Below, piece by piece: positions 1-6,488 of a DNA stretch of 11,355 nt. The notes beneath the pieces were generated by a model, which saw nothing but the letters and a program-made list of their open reading frames with translations, was not told the DNA's origin and ran no database searches. A program made the position numbers and the translations under genes. The number at the start of each line of letters is the position of its first letter. Position 1 is the stretch's first letter. Source of the DNA: Candidatus Kapaibacterium sp. (GTDB lineage: Bacteria > Bacteroidota > Ignavibacteria > Kapaibacteriales > UBA2268); NCBI GenBank assembly GCA_028691175.1, contig JAQUZU010000024.1:1-11355 (forward strand), written 5' to 3'.

Positions 1-92
1 AAGATTGCATTGTAGAAATTTTTTGAGGTACGATTATAATTGCGAAATACTGTTGCATGATTTGGTTTCTGCGGTAAAATATAAAAAAACAA

Positions 93-124
93 TTTGGCGG
101 TCTCGAAAAAATTCCGTAGTTTTG
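93..124 (+). promoter_or_regulatory. Bacteroidota-type promoter of the tRNA-Cys/efp unit
   Basis: A TTTG at 93-96 is followed after exactly 20 bases by TAGTTTTG at 117-124. This fits the Bacteroidota housekeeping promoter TTTG-N20-TAnnTTTG with no mismatch. Transcription would begin near 131, about 13 bases before the first tRNA. No other promoter is visible between here and efp, so this one probably drives both tRNAs and efp. The spacer ends in AAAAAATTCCG, which also precedes the ispE -7 element. Confidence 0.75.
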
Positions 125-143
125 TAGTACGCAGAAAGTATTA

Positions 144-214
144 GGTGACGTAGCCAAGAGGTTAGGCAACGGTCTGCAAAACCGTCTAGGCCGGTTCGAT
201 TCCGGCCGTCACCT
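144..214 (+). tRNA. tRNA-Cys (anticodon GCA), copy 1
   Basis: A complete 71-nt cloverleaf. The acceptor stem GGTGACG (144-150) pairs with CGTCACC (207-213). The D stem GCC/GGC is 153-155 with 165-167. The anticodon stem is 169-173 with 181-185 around loop CTGCAAA, giving anticodon GCA at 176-178 (cysteine). The variable loop has four bases, and the T stem GCCGG/CCGGC (190-194, 202-206) encloses TTCGATT. The discriminator is T214; U73 is the cysteine tRNA identity base. CCA is not encoded (CAT follows after T), so it must be added after transcription. Confidence 0.97.
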
Positions 215-222
215 CATATTTA

Positions 223-242
223 GCCCGAAAATTTTTCCGGGC
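223..242 (+). other. Small hairpin in the spacer between the two tRNA-Cys genes
   Basis: GCCCG (223-227) can pair with CGGGC (238-242) across an A/T-rich interior that can pair partly with itself. It lies in the middle of the 45-nt spacer. No T-run follows, so it does not look like a terminator. It may serve as a landmark for tRNA processing or have no function. Confidence 0.3.
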
Positions 243-259
243 AAGCAAATCACAGCATA

Positions 260-330
260 GGTGACGTAGCCAAGAGGTTAGGCAACGGTCTGCAAAACCG
301 TCTAGACCGGTTCGATTCCGGTCGTCACCT
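260..330 (+). tRNA. tRNA-Cys (anticodon GCA), copy 2
   Basis: A second 71-nt tRNA-Cys, the same as copy 1 except at two bases. Those two bases are partners in the first T-stem pair: G190-C206 in copy 1 is A306-T322 here, so pairing is kept. The anticodon GCA is at 292-294 and the discriminator is T330. CCA is again not encoded (CGC follows). The gene ends 34 bases before the efp start codon with no terminator between, so co-transcription with efp is likely. Confidence 0.97.
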
Positions 331-364
331 CGCAAATTTTCCAAATTAACTTAAAGATTATAAA

Positions 365-928
365 ATGGCAGGATCAACCTCAGATTTAAGACCCGGAGCA
401 GTAATAATTTATAATGGCGAAATGAATGTAGTTCTCGAATCAGAACACAGAACCCCGGGCAACCTAAGAGCATTCTATCAAGTAAAAATGAGAAACATGA
501 AATCCGGAAAACTAAACGAAAACCGTTTTCGCTCCGGAGAAGCAATCGAATTTGTACGCGTAGAACGTCGCAATTACCAATACCTATATAAAGATGGCGA
601 AACACTCTATTTCATGGAGCCGGAGACTTACGAACAAATTCCCGCAAATGCAGAAATGCTCGGAAACTCAATCAATTTCTTGAAAGAAAACCAGGAAGTC
701 CAGCTTTCCTTCGTAGATGGCAACGTGATTGAAGTTGAATTGCCGTCGCACGTAATCCTTCAGATTACATTTACGGAACCGGGCTTAAAAGGCGATACTG
801 CAACTAACGTACTCAAACCCGCAACAGTCGAGACCGGCGCTTCTGTAAGTGTTCCGCTCTTCATTAACGAAGGCGACATGATCAGAATCGATACCAGAAC
901 CGGTGCGTACGTTGAACGCGTAAAATAA
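365..928 (+). CDS. efp: Translation elongation factor P
   Basis: EF-P binds between the ribosomal P and E sites and relieves stalling at consecutive prolines. The 187-residue length is normal. Domain I (about 1-65) is followed by OB domain II (about 70-125) and OB domain III, which holds the family signature GLKGDTATNVLKPATVETGA (about 140-160) and ends in RTGAYVERVK. The tip loop at 27-37 reads EHRTPGNLRAF. Aligned with the E. coli loop VKPGKGQAF, residue 33 (AAC, 461-463) is Asn where E. coli has the modified Lys34, so lysylation, aminopentanol addition or arginine rhamnosylation cannot occur there. The gene follows the second tRNA-Cys by 34 bases, has no clear Shine-Dalgarno, and ends in a strong terminator. 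Identity is certain; the effect of Asn is inference. Confidence 0.97.
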   Translation: MAGSTSDLRPGAVIIYNGEMNVVLESEHRTPGNLRAFYQVKMRNMKSGKLNENRFRSGEAIEFVRVERRNYQYLYKDGETLYFMEPETYEQIPANAEMLGNSINFLKENQEVQLSFVDGNVIEVELPSHVILQITFTEPGLKGDTATNVLKPATVETGASVSVPLFINEGDMIRIDTRTGAYVERVK

Positions 929-944
929 TAAGACAAACACTTAT

Positions 945-978
945 GGGCGACGTAATAAAATACGTTGCCCTTTTTTTT
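945..978 (+). terminator. Rho-independent terminator of tRNA-Cys/efp
   Basis: GGGCGACGTA (945-954) pairs along all ten bases with TACGTTGCCC (961-970), with one G-T wobble. The loop is six bases, ATAAAA, and eight T follow (971-978). It lies 16 bases after the efp stop codon. Confidence 0.9.
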
Positions 979-1240
979 GCAGTCTGATGATATTCACGTA
1001 ATTTCATAAAAGCGAATATATATCAATCAAAATGTGAGAAATAAATTGCAAAAATATCATAAAACTACAAATATTTAAAATGTTTGATAAAATAATTCGT
1101 GGAAAAGATATTTTCTTTGTGATTGTCGATATTTTGAGGTAAATTATTGAACCGAAGTTTGTTAACTTAAACGGGAAAGCAGACTTGCAATATATAGTCA
1201 AACATTAGATATTATAAACATAGGTAGGTAACTAAGAGTT
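979..1240 (+). other. AT-rich intergenic stretch before the PD40-OmpA gene
   Basis: I see no gene here; the only open frame, on the minus strand, has no recognisable protein and is probably chance. The stretch must hold the promoter of the gene at 1241. The best -7 candidate is TATTTTG (1130-1136), preceded by TCGA. It is one base shorter than TAnnTTTG and has no TTTG at the right distance. An alternative is TTTG (1116-1119) with TAAATTAT (1140-1147), 20 bases apart but with two mismatches. Neither is convincing. The leader would be about 90-100 nt, and no structured RNA was recognised. Confidence 0.35.
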
Positions 1241-3916
1241 ATGCGAAAATTTTTTACACTTTTATTGCTTTTAACGGGCATCGCTACCATGAACGTGGTA
1301 AGCCCGAGCGAGCTGTCGGCGAAAGATCCGGTCAGCGTTAATTCGCTTATGCAGTGCGAGCATGCGGGCATTTGCCTTATGGCTGCGACCATCGACGCGA
1401 CGGCTACGATCCAAGATGAAAAAGATAAGAACGTGCTGGGCAACGCACAGCGCATCAAGATTGTCAACCTTGGTCCGATCGTGAATTATTCCGGCGTAGA
1501 TTATGCGCCAACAGTTTCTGCAGACGGTAAGACGCTGTATTTTGTGTCTGATCGTCAGGGCAGCAAATTAACCAAAGACGGTGCGCAGTCGCACGACTTC
1601 TGGGCTGCAAAAAAAGAATACCGCATGGATTCGGTTTTCTTCCAGCCGTATAACATTGATACAGAAACCACTTACGGCGACCGCAGCGTAAATACTTCAT
1701 ATCACGAAGGTGCTGCATCTATCGCCGCAGATAACCAGACATTGTATTTTACCGCATGTAACCGTGCCGACGGTTTTGGTTCTTGCGATATTTATAAGTC
1801 AACAATCGAAGGCGACAAATGGTCTCTGCCAATCAACCTCGGCGCGAACGTTAACTCGAAATACTGGGATTCTCAGCCGTCTATTTCGCCTGATCAAAAA
1901 AGATTATACTTTGCTTCCACTCGTCCGGGTCCGAACTCAAAAGGTAAAGGCAGCTTCGACGAAATGGATATTTGGTATTGCGATTATGACGATGACGAAG
2001 AAGAGTGGAAACCGGCTGTAAATCTTGAAGCGTTAAACACAGGCGAGCAAGACTGGACACCGTTCATCTCTGCAGATAACCAGACTTTATTCTTCTCGTC
2101 GAACGGTCACAAACCGAGAGTCGGCGGGCTTGACTTCTATTTCTCCAGATCGGAAGACGGCATTAATTGGGCTGCACCGCAGAACCTCGGCGAGCCGATT
2201 AACACAAAAGAAGACGATTCATTCATTACTCTGCCGGCGTCCGGCGATATCATTTACTTCGCTTCGAAGAGAACCGATATTCCGCGCTATCAGGGCGATT
2301 ACGATATTTTCATGGCATTCGTGCCGTCATTCTTCAAAACAGTGAACTTGAAGGTTAAAGTTGTCGATGAGTGTACGCAAGCGAACATTCCGGCAAACAT
2401 TACAATCACTAACCCGATTACCGGCAAGAAAACTCTTGATTCCGTAACTGTATCGCGCCACGAGATGGAAATGATCGTCGGAAACACCGACTACGGAAAT
2501 CCGAAAGATTCTATCCCGTTCATCAATTATGAAATCGTTGCTTCTAACCCGGCTTATGGTACTTCAACTAAAATCCAGCGTATCGACAAGCCGACCATTA
2601 CATACAAAAAAGAGCAGGAAGGCGAAGTTGCAGACGAAGTTGTCGTAACTATTTCTCTCGGTCAGCGTCCGGTACTCGGCACTAACATTGCAGAAGCAGA
2701 CTATGTAAGAAGATGGAAATCTGAAAAACCCGAACTTGCTCAATTCAACGGTCTCGTAATGGAAGAAATCCTGACTTGGGATCTTTATCCGCTCTTGAAC
2801 TATGTATTCTTCGACGAAGGTTCTGCAGAACTCCCGAGCAGATATAAAATATTCAAAAATGCTTCGCAGACTGCAGGCTTCTCTGATACTACTATCCCGG
2901 GCGGTACGCTTGACAAATATTATCACATGCTGAACATTTACGGTTTCCGTCTGAATAAAAATCCGGAATCGAAAATTGAAATCGTAGGCTGCAACGACGG
3001 TACTCGTCCGGCAGAAAAAACTACGAAAGACCTTTCGAAAAACCGTGCAACATTAGTATACAACTATTTCAAAGATATCTGGAACATCTCTCCGGACAGA
3101 ATGAAACTTACTTTCCGCGATAAGCCGGCACTTGTATCAAACTTGCAGGATTCATTAGGTATTACCGAAAACCGTCGTGTAGAAATCCTATGCAAAGACT
3201 GGGAAATCATGAAACCGGTATTCGAAGTTGATACTCGTACTGTTCCGCAGCCGGATACTATGCAATGGACTATGCGCAACGGTATTGACGATCAAATCGT
3301 AAGCAAGAGAAGAATCGAAATCAAAAAAGATGGCGAAATGTGGAAGCAAATCGACGATATCGGAACTGTTGACGCGGTTAAAATGTGGGACTGGATGAAC
3401 GACGACCTCGAATATCCGGTAAACGAAGCTCCATATAAAGCACAACTTATCGTTACTTCCAATACAGGCAACGAATGTGCTTCAGACATTATTACCATTC
3501 CGGTTAAGCAAATCAAAGCATCTGACCGCGTAGTCGGTACTACTAAGGACTCGACTTTCGAAAGATATAACCTGATTCTGTTCCCGTTCAACAGTGCTGA
3601 TGCAGGTCCGATCAACCAGAGAATCATGAACGACTATGTATATGGTCGCGTAAAAGCTTCTTCATCGGTTATTGTAATCGGTCATACAGACGTTGTAGGA
3701 CTTTATGAGCACAACCAGAAACTTTCAGAGCGCCGCTCTGCAGCAGTTAAAACCGGTATTGACAACAAAACCGGCAAGCAATATGGCGAGCTCAAATCTC
3801 ACGGTGTAGGCGAAGATGACGCACTTTACACCAACGATCTGCCGGAAGGACGTTTCTATAACAGAACCGTTCAGGTAATTATCCGCACTCCGGTCAGCGA
3901 ATACGAAAATAAATAA
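1241..3916 (+). CDS. PD40 beta-propeller protein with regulatory-like domain and two OmpA-like domains
   Basis: An exported 891-residue envelope protein, probably anchored to peptidoglycan. The N-terminus has a signal peptide (MRKFF then a hydrophobic stretch, likely cleaved after LSA27) without a lipobox. About five PD40/WD40-like blades follow: DYAPTVSADGKTLYF (88-101), then near 157-190, 211-250, 272-303 and 324-360, with recurring S-D-x-x-L-Y-F and DI-Y motifs. Residues 367-478 begin like a carboxypeptidase-regulatory fold (VKVVDECTQANIPANITI). Two OmpA-like modules follow, at about 517-650 (VGCND586, LSKNR602) and 777-882 (IGHTD817, LSERR832). Each keeps the Asp and Arg that in E. coli OmpA (D271, R286) hold diaminopimelate. 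A beta-rich linker (655-760) separates them. The layout resembles T9SS component PorE, minus its TPR part and lipobox and with a second OmpA module. It stands alone with its own terminator. Domains are well supported; the exact role is unknown. Confidence 0.88.
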   Translation: MRKFFTLLLLLTGIATMNVVSPSELSAKDPVSVNSLMQCEHAGICLMAATIDATATIQDEKDKNVLGNAQRIKIVNLGPIVNYSGVDYAPTVSADGKTLYFVSDRQGSKLTKDGAQSHDFWAAKKEYRMDSVFFQPYNIDTETTYGDRSVNTSYHEGAASIAADNQTLYFTACNRADGFGSCDIYKSTIEGDKWSLPINLGANVNSKYWDSQPSISPDQKRLYFASTRPGPNSKGKGSFDEMDIWYCDYDDDEEEWKPAVNLEALNTGEQDWTPFISADNQTLFFSSNGHKPRVGGLDFYFSRSEDGINWAAPQNLGEPINTKEDDSFITLPASGDIIYFASKRTDIPRYQGDYDIFMAFVPSFFKTVNLKVKVVDECTQANIPANITITNPITGKKTLDSVTVSRHEMEMIVGNTDYGNPKDSIPFINYEIVASNPAYGTSTKIQRIDKPTITYKKEQEGEVADEVVVTISLGQRPVLGTNIAEADYVRRWKSEKPELAQFNGLVMEEILTWDLYPLLNYVFFDEGSAELPSRYKIFKNASQTAGFSDTTIPGGTLDKYYHMLNIYGFRLNKNPESKIEIVGCNDGTRPAEKTTKDLSKNRATLVYNYFKDIWNISPDRMKLTFRDKPALVSNLQDSLGITENRRVEILCKDWEIMKPVFEVDTRTVPQPDTMQWTMRNGIDDQIVSKRRIEIKKDGEMWKQIDDIGTVDAVKMWDWMNDDLEYPVNEAPYKAQLIVTSNTGNECASDIITIPVKQIKASDRVVGTTKDSTFERYNLILFPFNSADAGPINQRIMNDYVYGRVKASSSVIVIGHTDVVGLYEHNQKLSERRSAAVKTGIDNKTGKQYGELKSHGVGEDDALYTNDLPEGRFYNRTVQVIIRTPVSEYENK

Positions 3917-3936
3917 AATTTTCATGATACACTTTT

Positions 3937-3972
3937 AAGGCGTCTCTGCTTCGGCAGAGACGCCTTTTTTTT
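3937..3972 (+). terminator. Strong terminator with UUCG tetraloop
   Basis: A perfect 13-bp stem (3937-3949 with 3954-3966) closes on the very stable C(UUCG)G tetraloop, and the 3' arm runs into T3965-3972. It lies about 20 bases after the PD40-OmpA stop codon and separates that gene from the SMR gene. The A-run at the stem base is short, so action on the minus strand is less likely. Confidence 0.93.
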
Positions 3973-3997
3973 GAGCATAAGCAGGCAAAAATATACG

Positions 3998-4029
3998 ATT
4001 GCAATAATCGGCGGAGAATTTCGTCTTTG
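3998..4029 (+). promoter_or_regulatory. Possible promoter of the SMR/lipoprotein unit
   Basis: ATTG (3998-4001) is followed after 20 bases by CGTCTTTG (4022-4029). The spacing and both TTG/TTTG parts fit the Bacteroidota promoter, but the TA of TAnnTTTG is CG here. It lies between the upstream terminator and the ATG at 4051, where a promoter is expected. A T-rich run follows. No guanidine riboswitch structure was recognised in this short leader. Confidence 0.35.
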
Positions 4030-4050
4030 TCTTTTTTTTAGGTAATATAA

Positions 4051-4380
4051 ATGGCGTGGATTTATTTAATAGTTGGCGGCTTCTGCGAGACGATTTTTGC
4101 TACATGCCTCGGCATGGCAAAGGAAGCCTCCGGCACTACTTCGCTGCTCTGGTACGGCGGATTTCTAGTATCGCTGTGTCTAAGCATGTATATGCTGTAT
4201 AAAGCAACTTTGGTTTTACCGATCGGCACCTCGTATGCCGTTTGGACGGGAATTGGCGCGGTAGGTTCCGTGATTGCCGGAATTTTTCTCTTTAAGGAAC
4301 CGGCGACCTTCTGGCGACTGTTCTTTCTGACTACGCTTGTTATCTCGATTATCGGACTTAAATATGTGTCTGCTCAATAA
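4051..4380 (+). CDS. Small multidrug resistance (SMR) transporter, Gdx/SugE-like
   Basis: A 109-residue inner-membrane protein with four hydrophobic helices (about 3-20, 32-50, 57-81, 86-104), the standard SMR size. SMR proteins work as dimers and exchange protons for cationic substrates. The essential proton/substrate glutamate is Glu13 (GGFCE). The stretch PIGTSYAVWTGIGAVG (57-72) and the ending IIGLK match the Gdx/SugE (guanidinium exporter) branch better than EmrE, which has SG where this has TG. Position 16 is Phe where Gdx proteins have Trp near the binding site, and the loop after helix 1 (about 20-30) differs from classical Gdx. It may therefore be a separate subclade with another substrate. 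A single SMR gene suggests a homodimer. The downstream lipoprotein gene starts 15 bases after its stop. Family sure, substrate not. Confidence 0.88.
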   Translation: MAWIYLIVGGFCETIFATCLGMAKEASGTTSLLWYGGFLVSLCLSMYMLYKATLVLPIGTSYAVWTGIGAVGSVIAGIFLFKEPATFWRLFFLTTLVISIIGLKYVSAQ

Positions 4381-4395
4381 ATTAAGAGAAATAAA

Positions 4396-6363
4396 GTGAA
4401 ATACTTCCTGAATATTGTTTTAATGATTTTGGTGCTCGGCATCGCCGGCTGCATCGAAGAAAATGAAAATTTAGTTAATCCGCCCTCGCAAAAAGGGACT
4501 GTGAAGATTCGCTTTTTGAATCTGGCGTCCGACTTCGAGACACGCGCGGCGAACATCGACGGCGAGGATTATCTGAATTCTGCCTACGGGCAACTCTCGG
4601 AGAGTCTGAACCCGCCGAGCGATTCGATTGTCGTGGTTGTCAAAAAGGGCAGTGAGCAGGAATTCAAATATCCGCAAAAAATAAAATTTGTGCGTTCGAC
4701 TTATACCACAATGCTGGCGCTGCCGACTCCGTTCGGAGCGGAAAACGCCCGTGCAGTCGATACTTTGATTTATTGGGCGTCGTCGAGCGGACTTCCGACC
4801 GGCACGCCGTATTCATATATAAAATTTGTAAATGCTTATCCGGACACGACATGCACGTTTTCGGCAATTGACGGTTGCCCGAACGGCACGCCGTATTATT
4901 CTGCACAACGTTATCGCTCGGTTTCCTCGCAGACGCAGGTGCGCGCCGGCAGCAATCCGATTTCTATCATAAAAAATTCTTCCGCCGGCAACGAAAAAAT
5001 CGGGCTGTTCGACTTCGTTTTGCAGAACGACATGCAATATACCATAATTGTCTCGGCGGGGGCGGACGGCGCTCCGGTGGTCGACTTGATCGACGAATTC
5101 ACCGACGAATCGACTGCGATGGCACGCTCGCCGCAAATCTATGAAAATAATGCGTTTATCCGCACTTTGAATTTTAGTTCGCAAGAGGTCAACATCAAGA
5201 AATCCGATGAAATTATTACGTCCGCGATTGCCGCGAACAAAGTCGGAGCTTTCGATATTGTTTCCGCTTGCGGCAGCCAGTATGCCGACTCGCTTTCGCC
5301 GGAATACAGTGGCTTTAAGCCGACTACGAACACGGTTTCGCTGAATGTGAATGAAAAATATTCTTACATTATTGCGGATTCGGCTACGAAACGTGCGGGC
5401 TTGGGGCTGATTATTCCGGAGGCCGTGGTCGATTATATGCACGATGATCGAGCGCTGATTCGCGTGGTAAATCTCGATAATGAAGTTGGCGAAATCTATT
5501 TGACGACCGGTGGGCGGACGGACACTTCCGCGAAAGGCTTCACCGGCGGCGAGACAATCGGCAACAAAATCGAATTCGGCGAGGTTGGCGGAATTTATCC
5601 GCTCTATATCGGATCGGGCAAAAAACGCGTTCCGCTGACGCTGTTTACGGCTTCCCTGCCGACAAGACTTATCGCGACTGCGTTTGCGGAGTTCGAAGCC
5701 GGGAGGAGCTATCTCGCTGTAATTAAAAGAAATAGCGCCGGAGTAAGCGAAATGTATGTGGTCGATGACGAGACGACATCGTCGGAGCTCACGCCACTCG
5801 GGCGAAAGCAGTTCTATCAGTTTGTGAATTTCGCGACCGGCAAAAGCTCCGGCACTCTGTCGTATTTAGACGTGCTCGAGAACATAAAAGTCGGTTATTC
5901 GCAGTCGATGGCTTCGGTCTCGGAGATGGGCGAAACGTCGCTTACATTCGAGGGTGCGAGCTGTGTTTTCACGCCGCGCGAAGACCGTGCAAGCCTGATT
6001 ATTGCCGCGGGCACTACCGACATGCCGCAATTTATCACTCTGAACTCGAAAATCCCGACCGGGCCGATGGCGTATTCGGTGCGCCGTTTTGTGAATGCGG
6101 CGTCCGATGTTCCGACTTTGACCGTGCATCTCGACAGCAAGGACGGACTTGAAAATGCCACCGATGTGGAATATTTATCCGTTTCCGGCTATGCGGAGGA
6201 CACCAAGCAGCGCAGTTACAGTATGTTTTTCGTAAATTCGCAGACCGGCGAACTCGTCTATCGCTTAGATGAAATTCAGGTCATAAACGGGAAAATTTAT
6301 ACTTTTGTACTCGGCGGCAACGCCAAAGACGGCTATTCTGTAAATATCGTTCAGGAATACTGA
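4396..6363 (+). CDS. Lipoprotein with about six DUF4397-like repeats
   Basis: A 655-residue exported lipoprotein. The start is GTG: no in-frame ATG lies between the upstream stop and the signal peptide, and AAGAGAA (4383-4389) precedes it as a possible ribosome site. The signal peptide ends in lipobox IAG-C19, so the mature protein should be lipidated at Cys19; the next residues, IEENEN, are acidic. The body holds about six degenerate units of roughly 90-120 residues. Each begins with a strand plus F/V/L-N motif: IRFLNLASD (38-46), IKFVNAYPD (142-150), IRTLNFSSQ (255-263), IRVVNLDNE (355-363), YQFVNFATG (474-482), RRFVNAASD (563-571). Each closes with a YxxII-type strand pair such as YTIIVSAGADG. 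This fits the DUF4397 beta-sandwich family, whose function is unknown. It is probably co-transcribed with the SMR gene. No catalytic motif was seen; a structural or surface role is a guess. Confidence 0.82.
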   Translation: MKYFLNIVLMILVLGIAGCIEENENLVNPPSQKGTVKIRFLNLASDFETRAANIDGEDYLNSAYGQLSESLNPPSDSIVVVVKKGSEQEFKYPQKIKFVRSTYTTMLALPTPFGAENARAVDTLIYWASSSGLPTGTPYSYIKFVNAYPDTTCTFSAIDGCPNGTPYYSAQRYRSVSSQTQVRAGSNPISIIKNSSAGNEKIGLFDFVLQNDMQYTIIVSAGADGAPVVDLIDEFTDESTAMARSPQIYENNAFIRTLNFSSQEVNIKKSDEIITSAIAANKVGAFDIVSACGSQYADSLSPEYSGFKPTTNTVSLNVNEKYSYIIADSATKRAGLGLIIPEAVVDYMHDDRALIRVVNLDNEVGEIYLTTGGRTDTSAKGFTGGETIGNKIEFGEVGGIYPLYIGSGKKRVPLTLFTASLPTRLIATAFAEFEAGRSYLAVIKRNSAGVSEMYVVDDETTSSELTPLGRKQFYQFVNFATGKSSGTLSYLDVLENIKVGYSQSMASVSEMGETSLTFEGASCVFTPREDRASLIIAAGTTDMPQFITLNSKIPTGPMAYSVRRFVNAASDVPTLTVHLDSKDGLENATDVEYLSVSGYAEDTKQRSYSMFFVNSQTGELVYRLDEIQVINGKIYTFVLGGNAKDGYSVNIVQEY

Positions 6364-6390
6364 TTCCGCAAATATAATTTTCGGAAATTA

Positions 6391-6422
6391 TGTGAATTCG
6401 TAAAATAATATCGCTATTTTTA
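6391..6422 (+). promoter_or_regulatory. Probable guaB promoter
   Basis: TGTG (6391-6394), 20 bases, then TATTTTTA (6415-6422): one mismatch in each half of TTTG-N20-TAnnTTTG. The block ATCGCTATTTTT (6410-6421) is identical to the block at the cysS promoter (10951-10962), which strengthens the call. The leader to the ATG at 6489 would be about 60 nt. No purine riboswitch was recognised. Confidence 0.55.
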
Positions 6423-6488
6423 CGAGTTTACATACTTATACATACATTGAAATATAGAAAAATTTAATAATATAGATGGTGGAAAATT

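Noticed and set aside
223..242. Terminator between the two tRNA-Cys genes
   Set aside because: The stem is only five base pairs plus A/T, and no T-run follows; read-through to copy 2 and efp is expected.
1004..1201. Minus-strand open frame of 65 codons in the intergenic region
   Set aside because: Very AT-rich composition, no recognisable protein, no promoter or ribosome site on that strand; probably chance.
3973..4050. Guanidine riboswitch upstream of the Gdx-like gene
   Set aside because: The leader is short, no paired ACGR hairpins or ykkC-like core are visible, and it holds a likely promoter instead.
4813..5442. Minus-strand open frame of 209 codons inside the repeat lipoprotein
   Set aside because: Arg/Asn-rich shadow translation; the plus-strand frame has signal peptide, lipobox and repeats.
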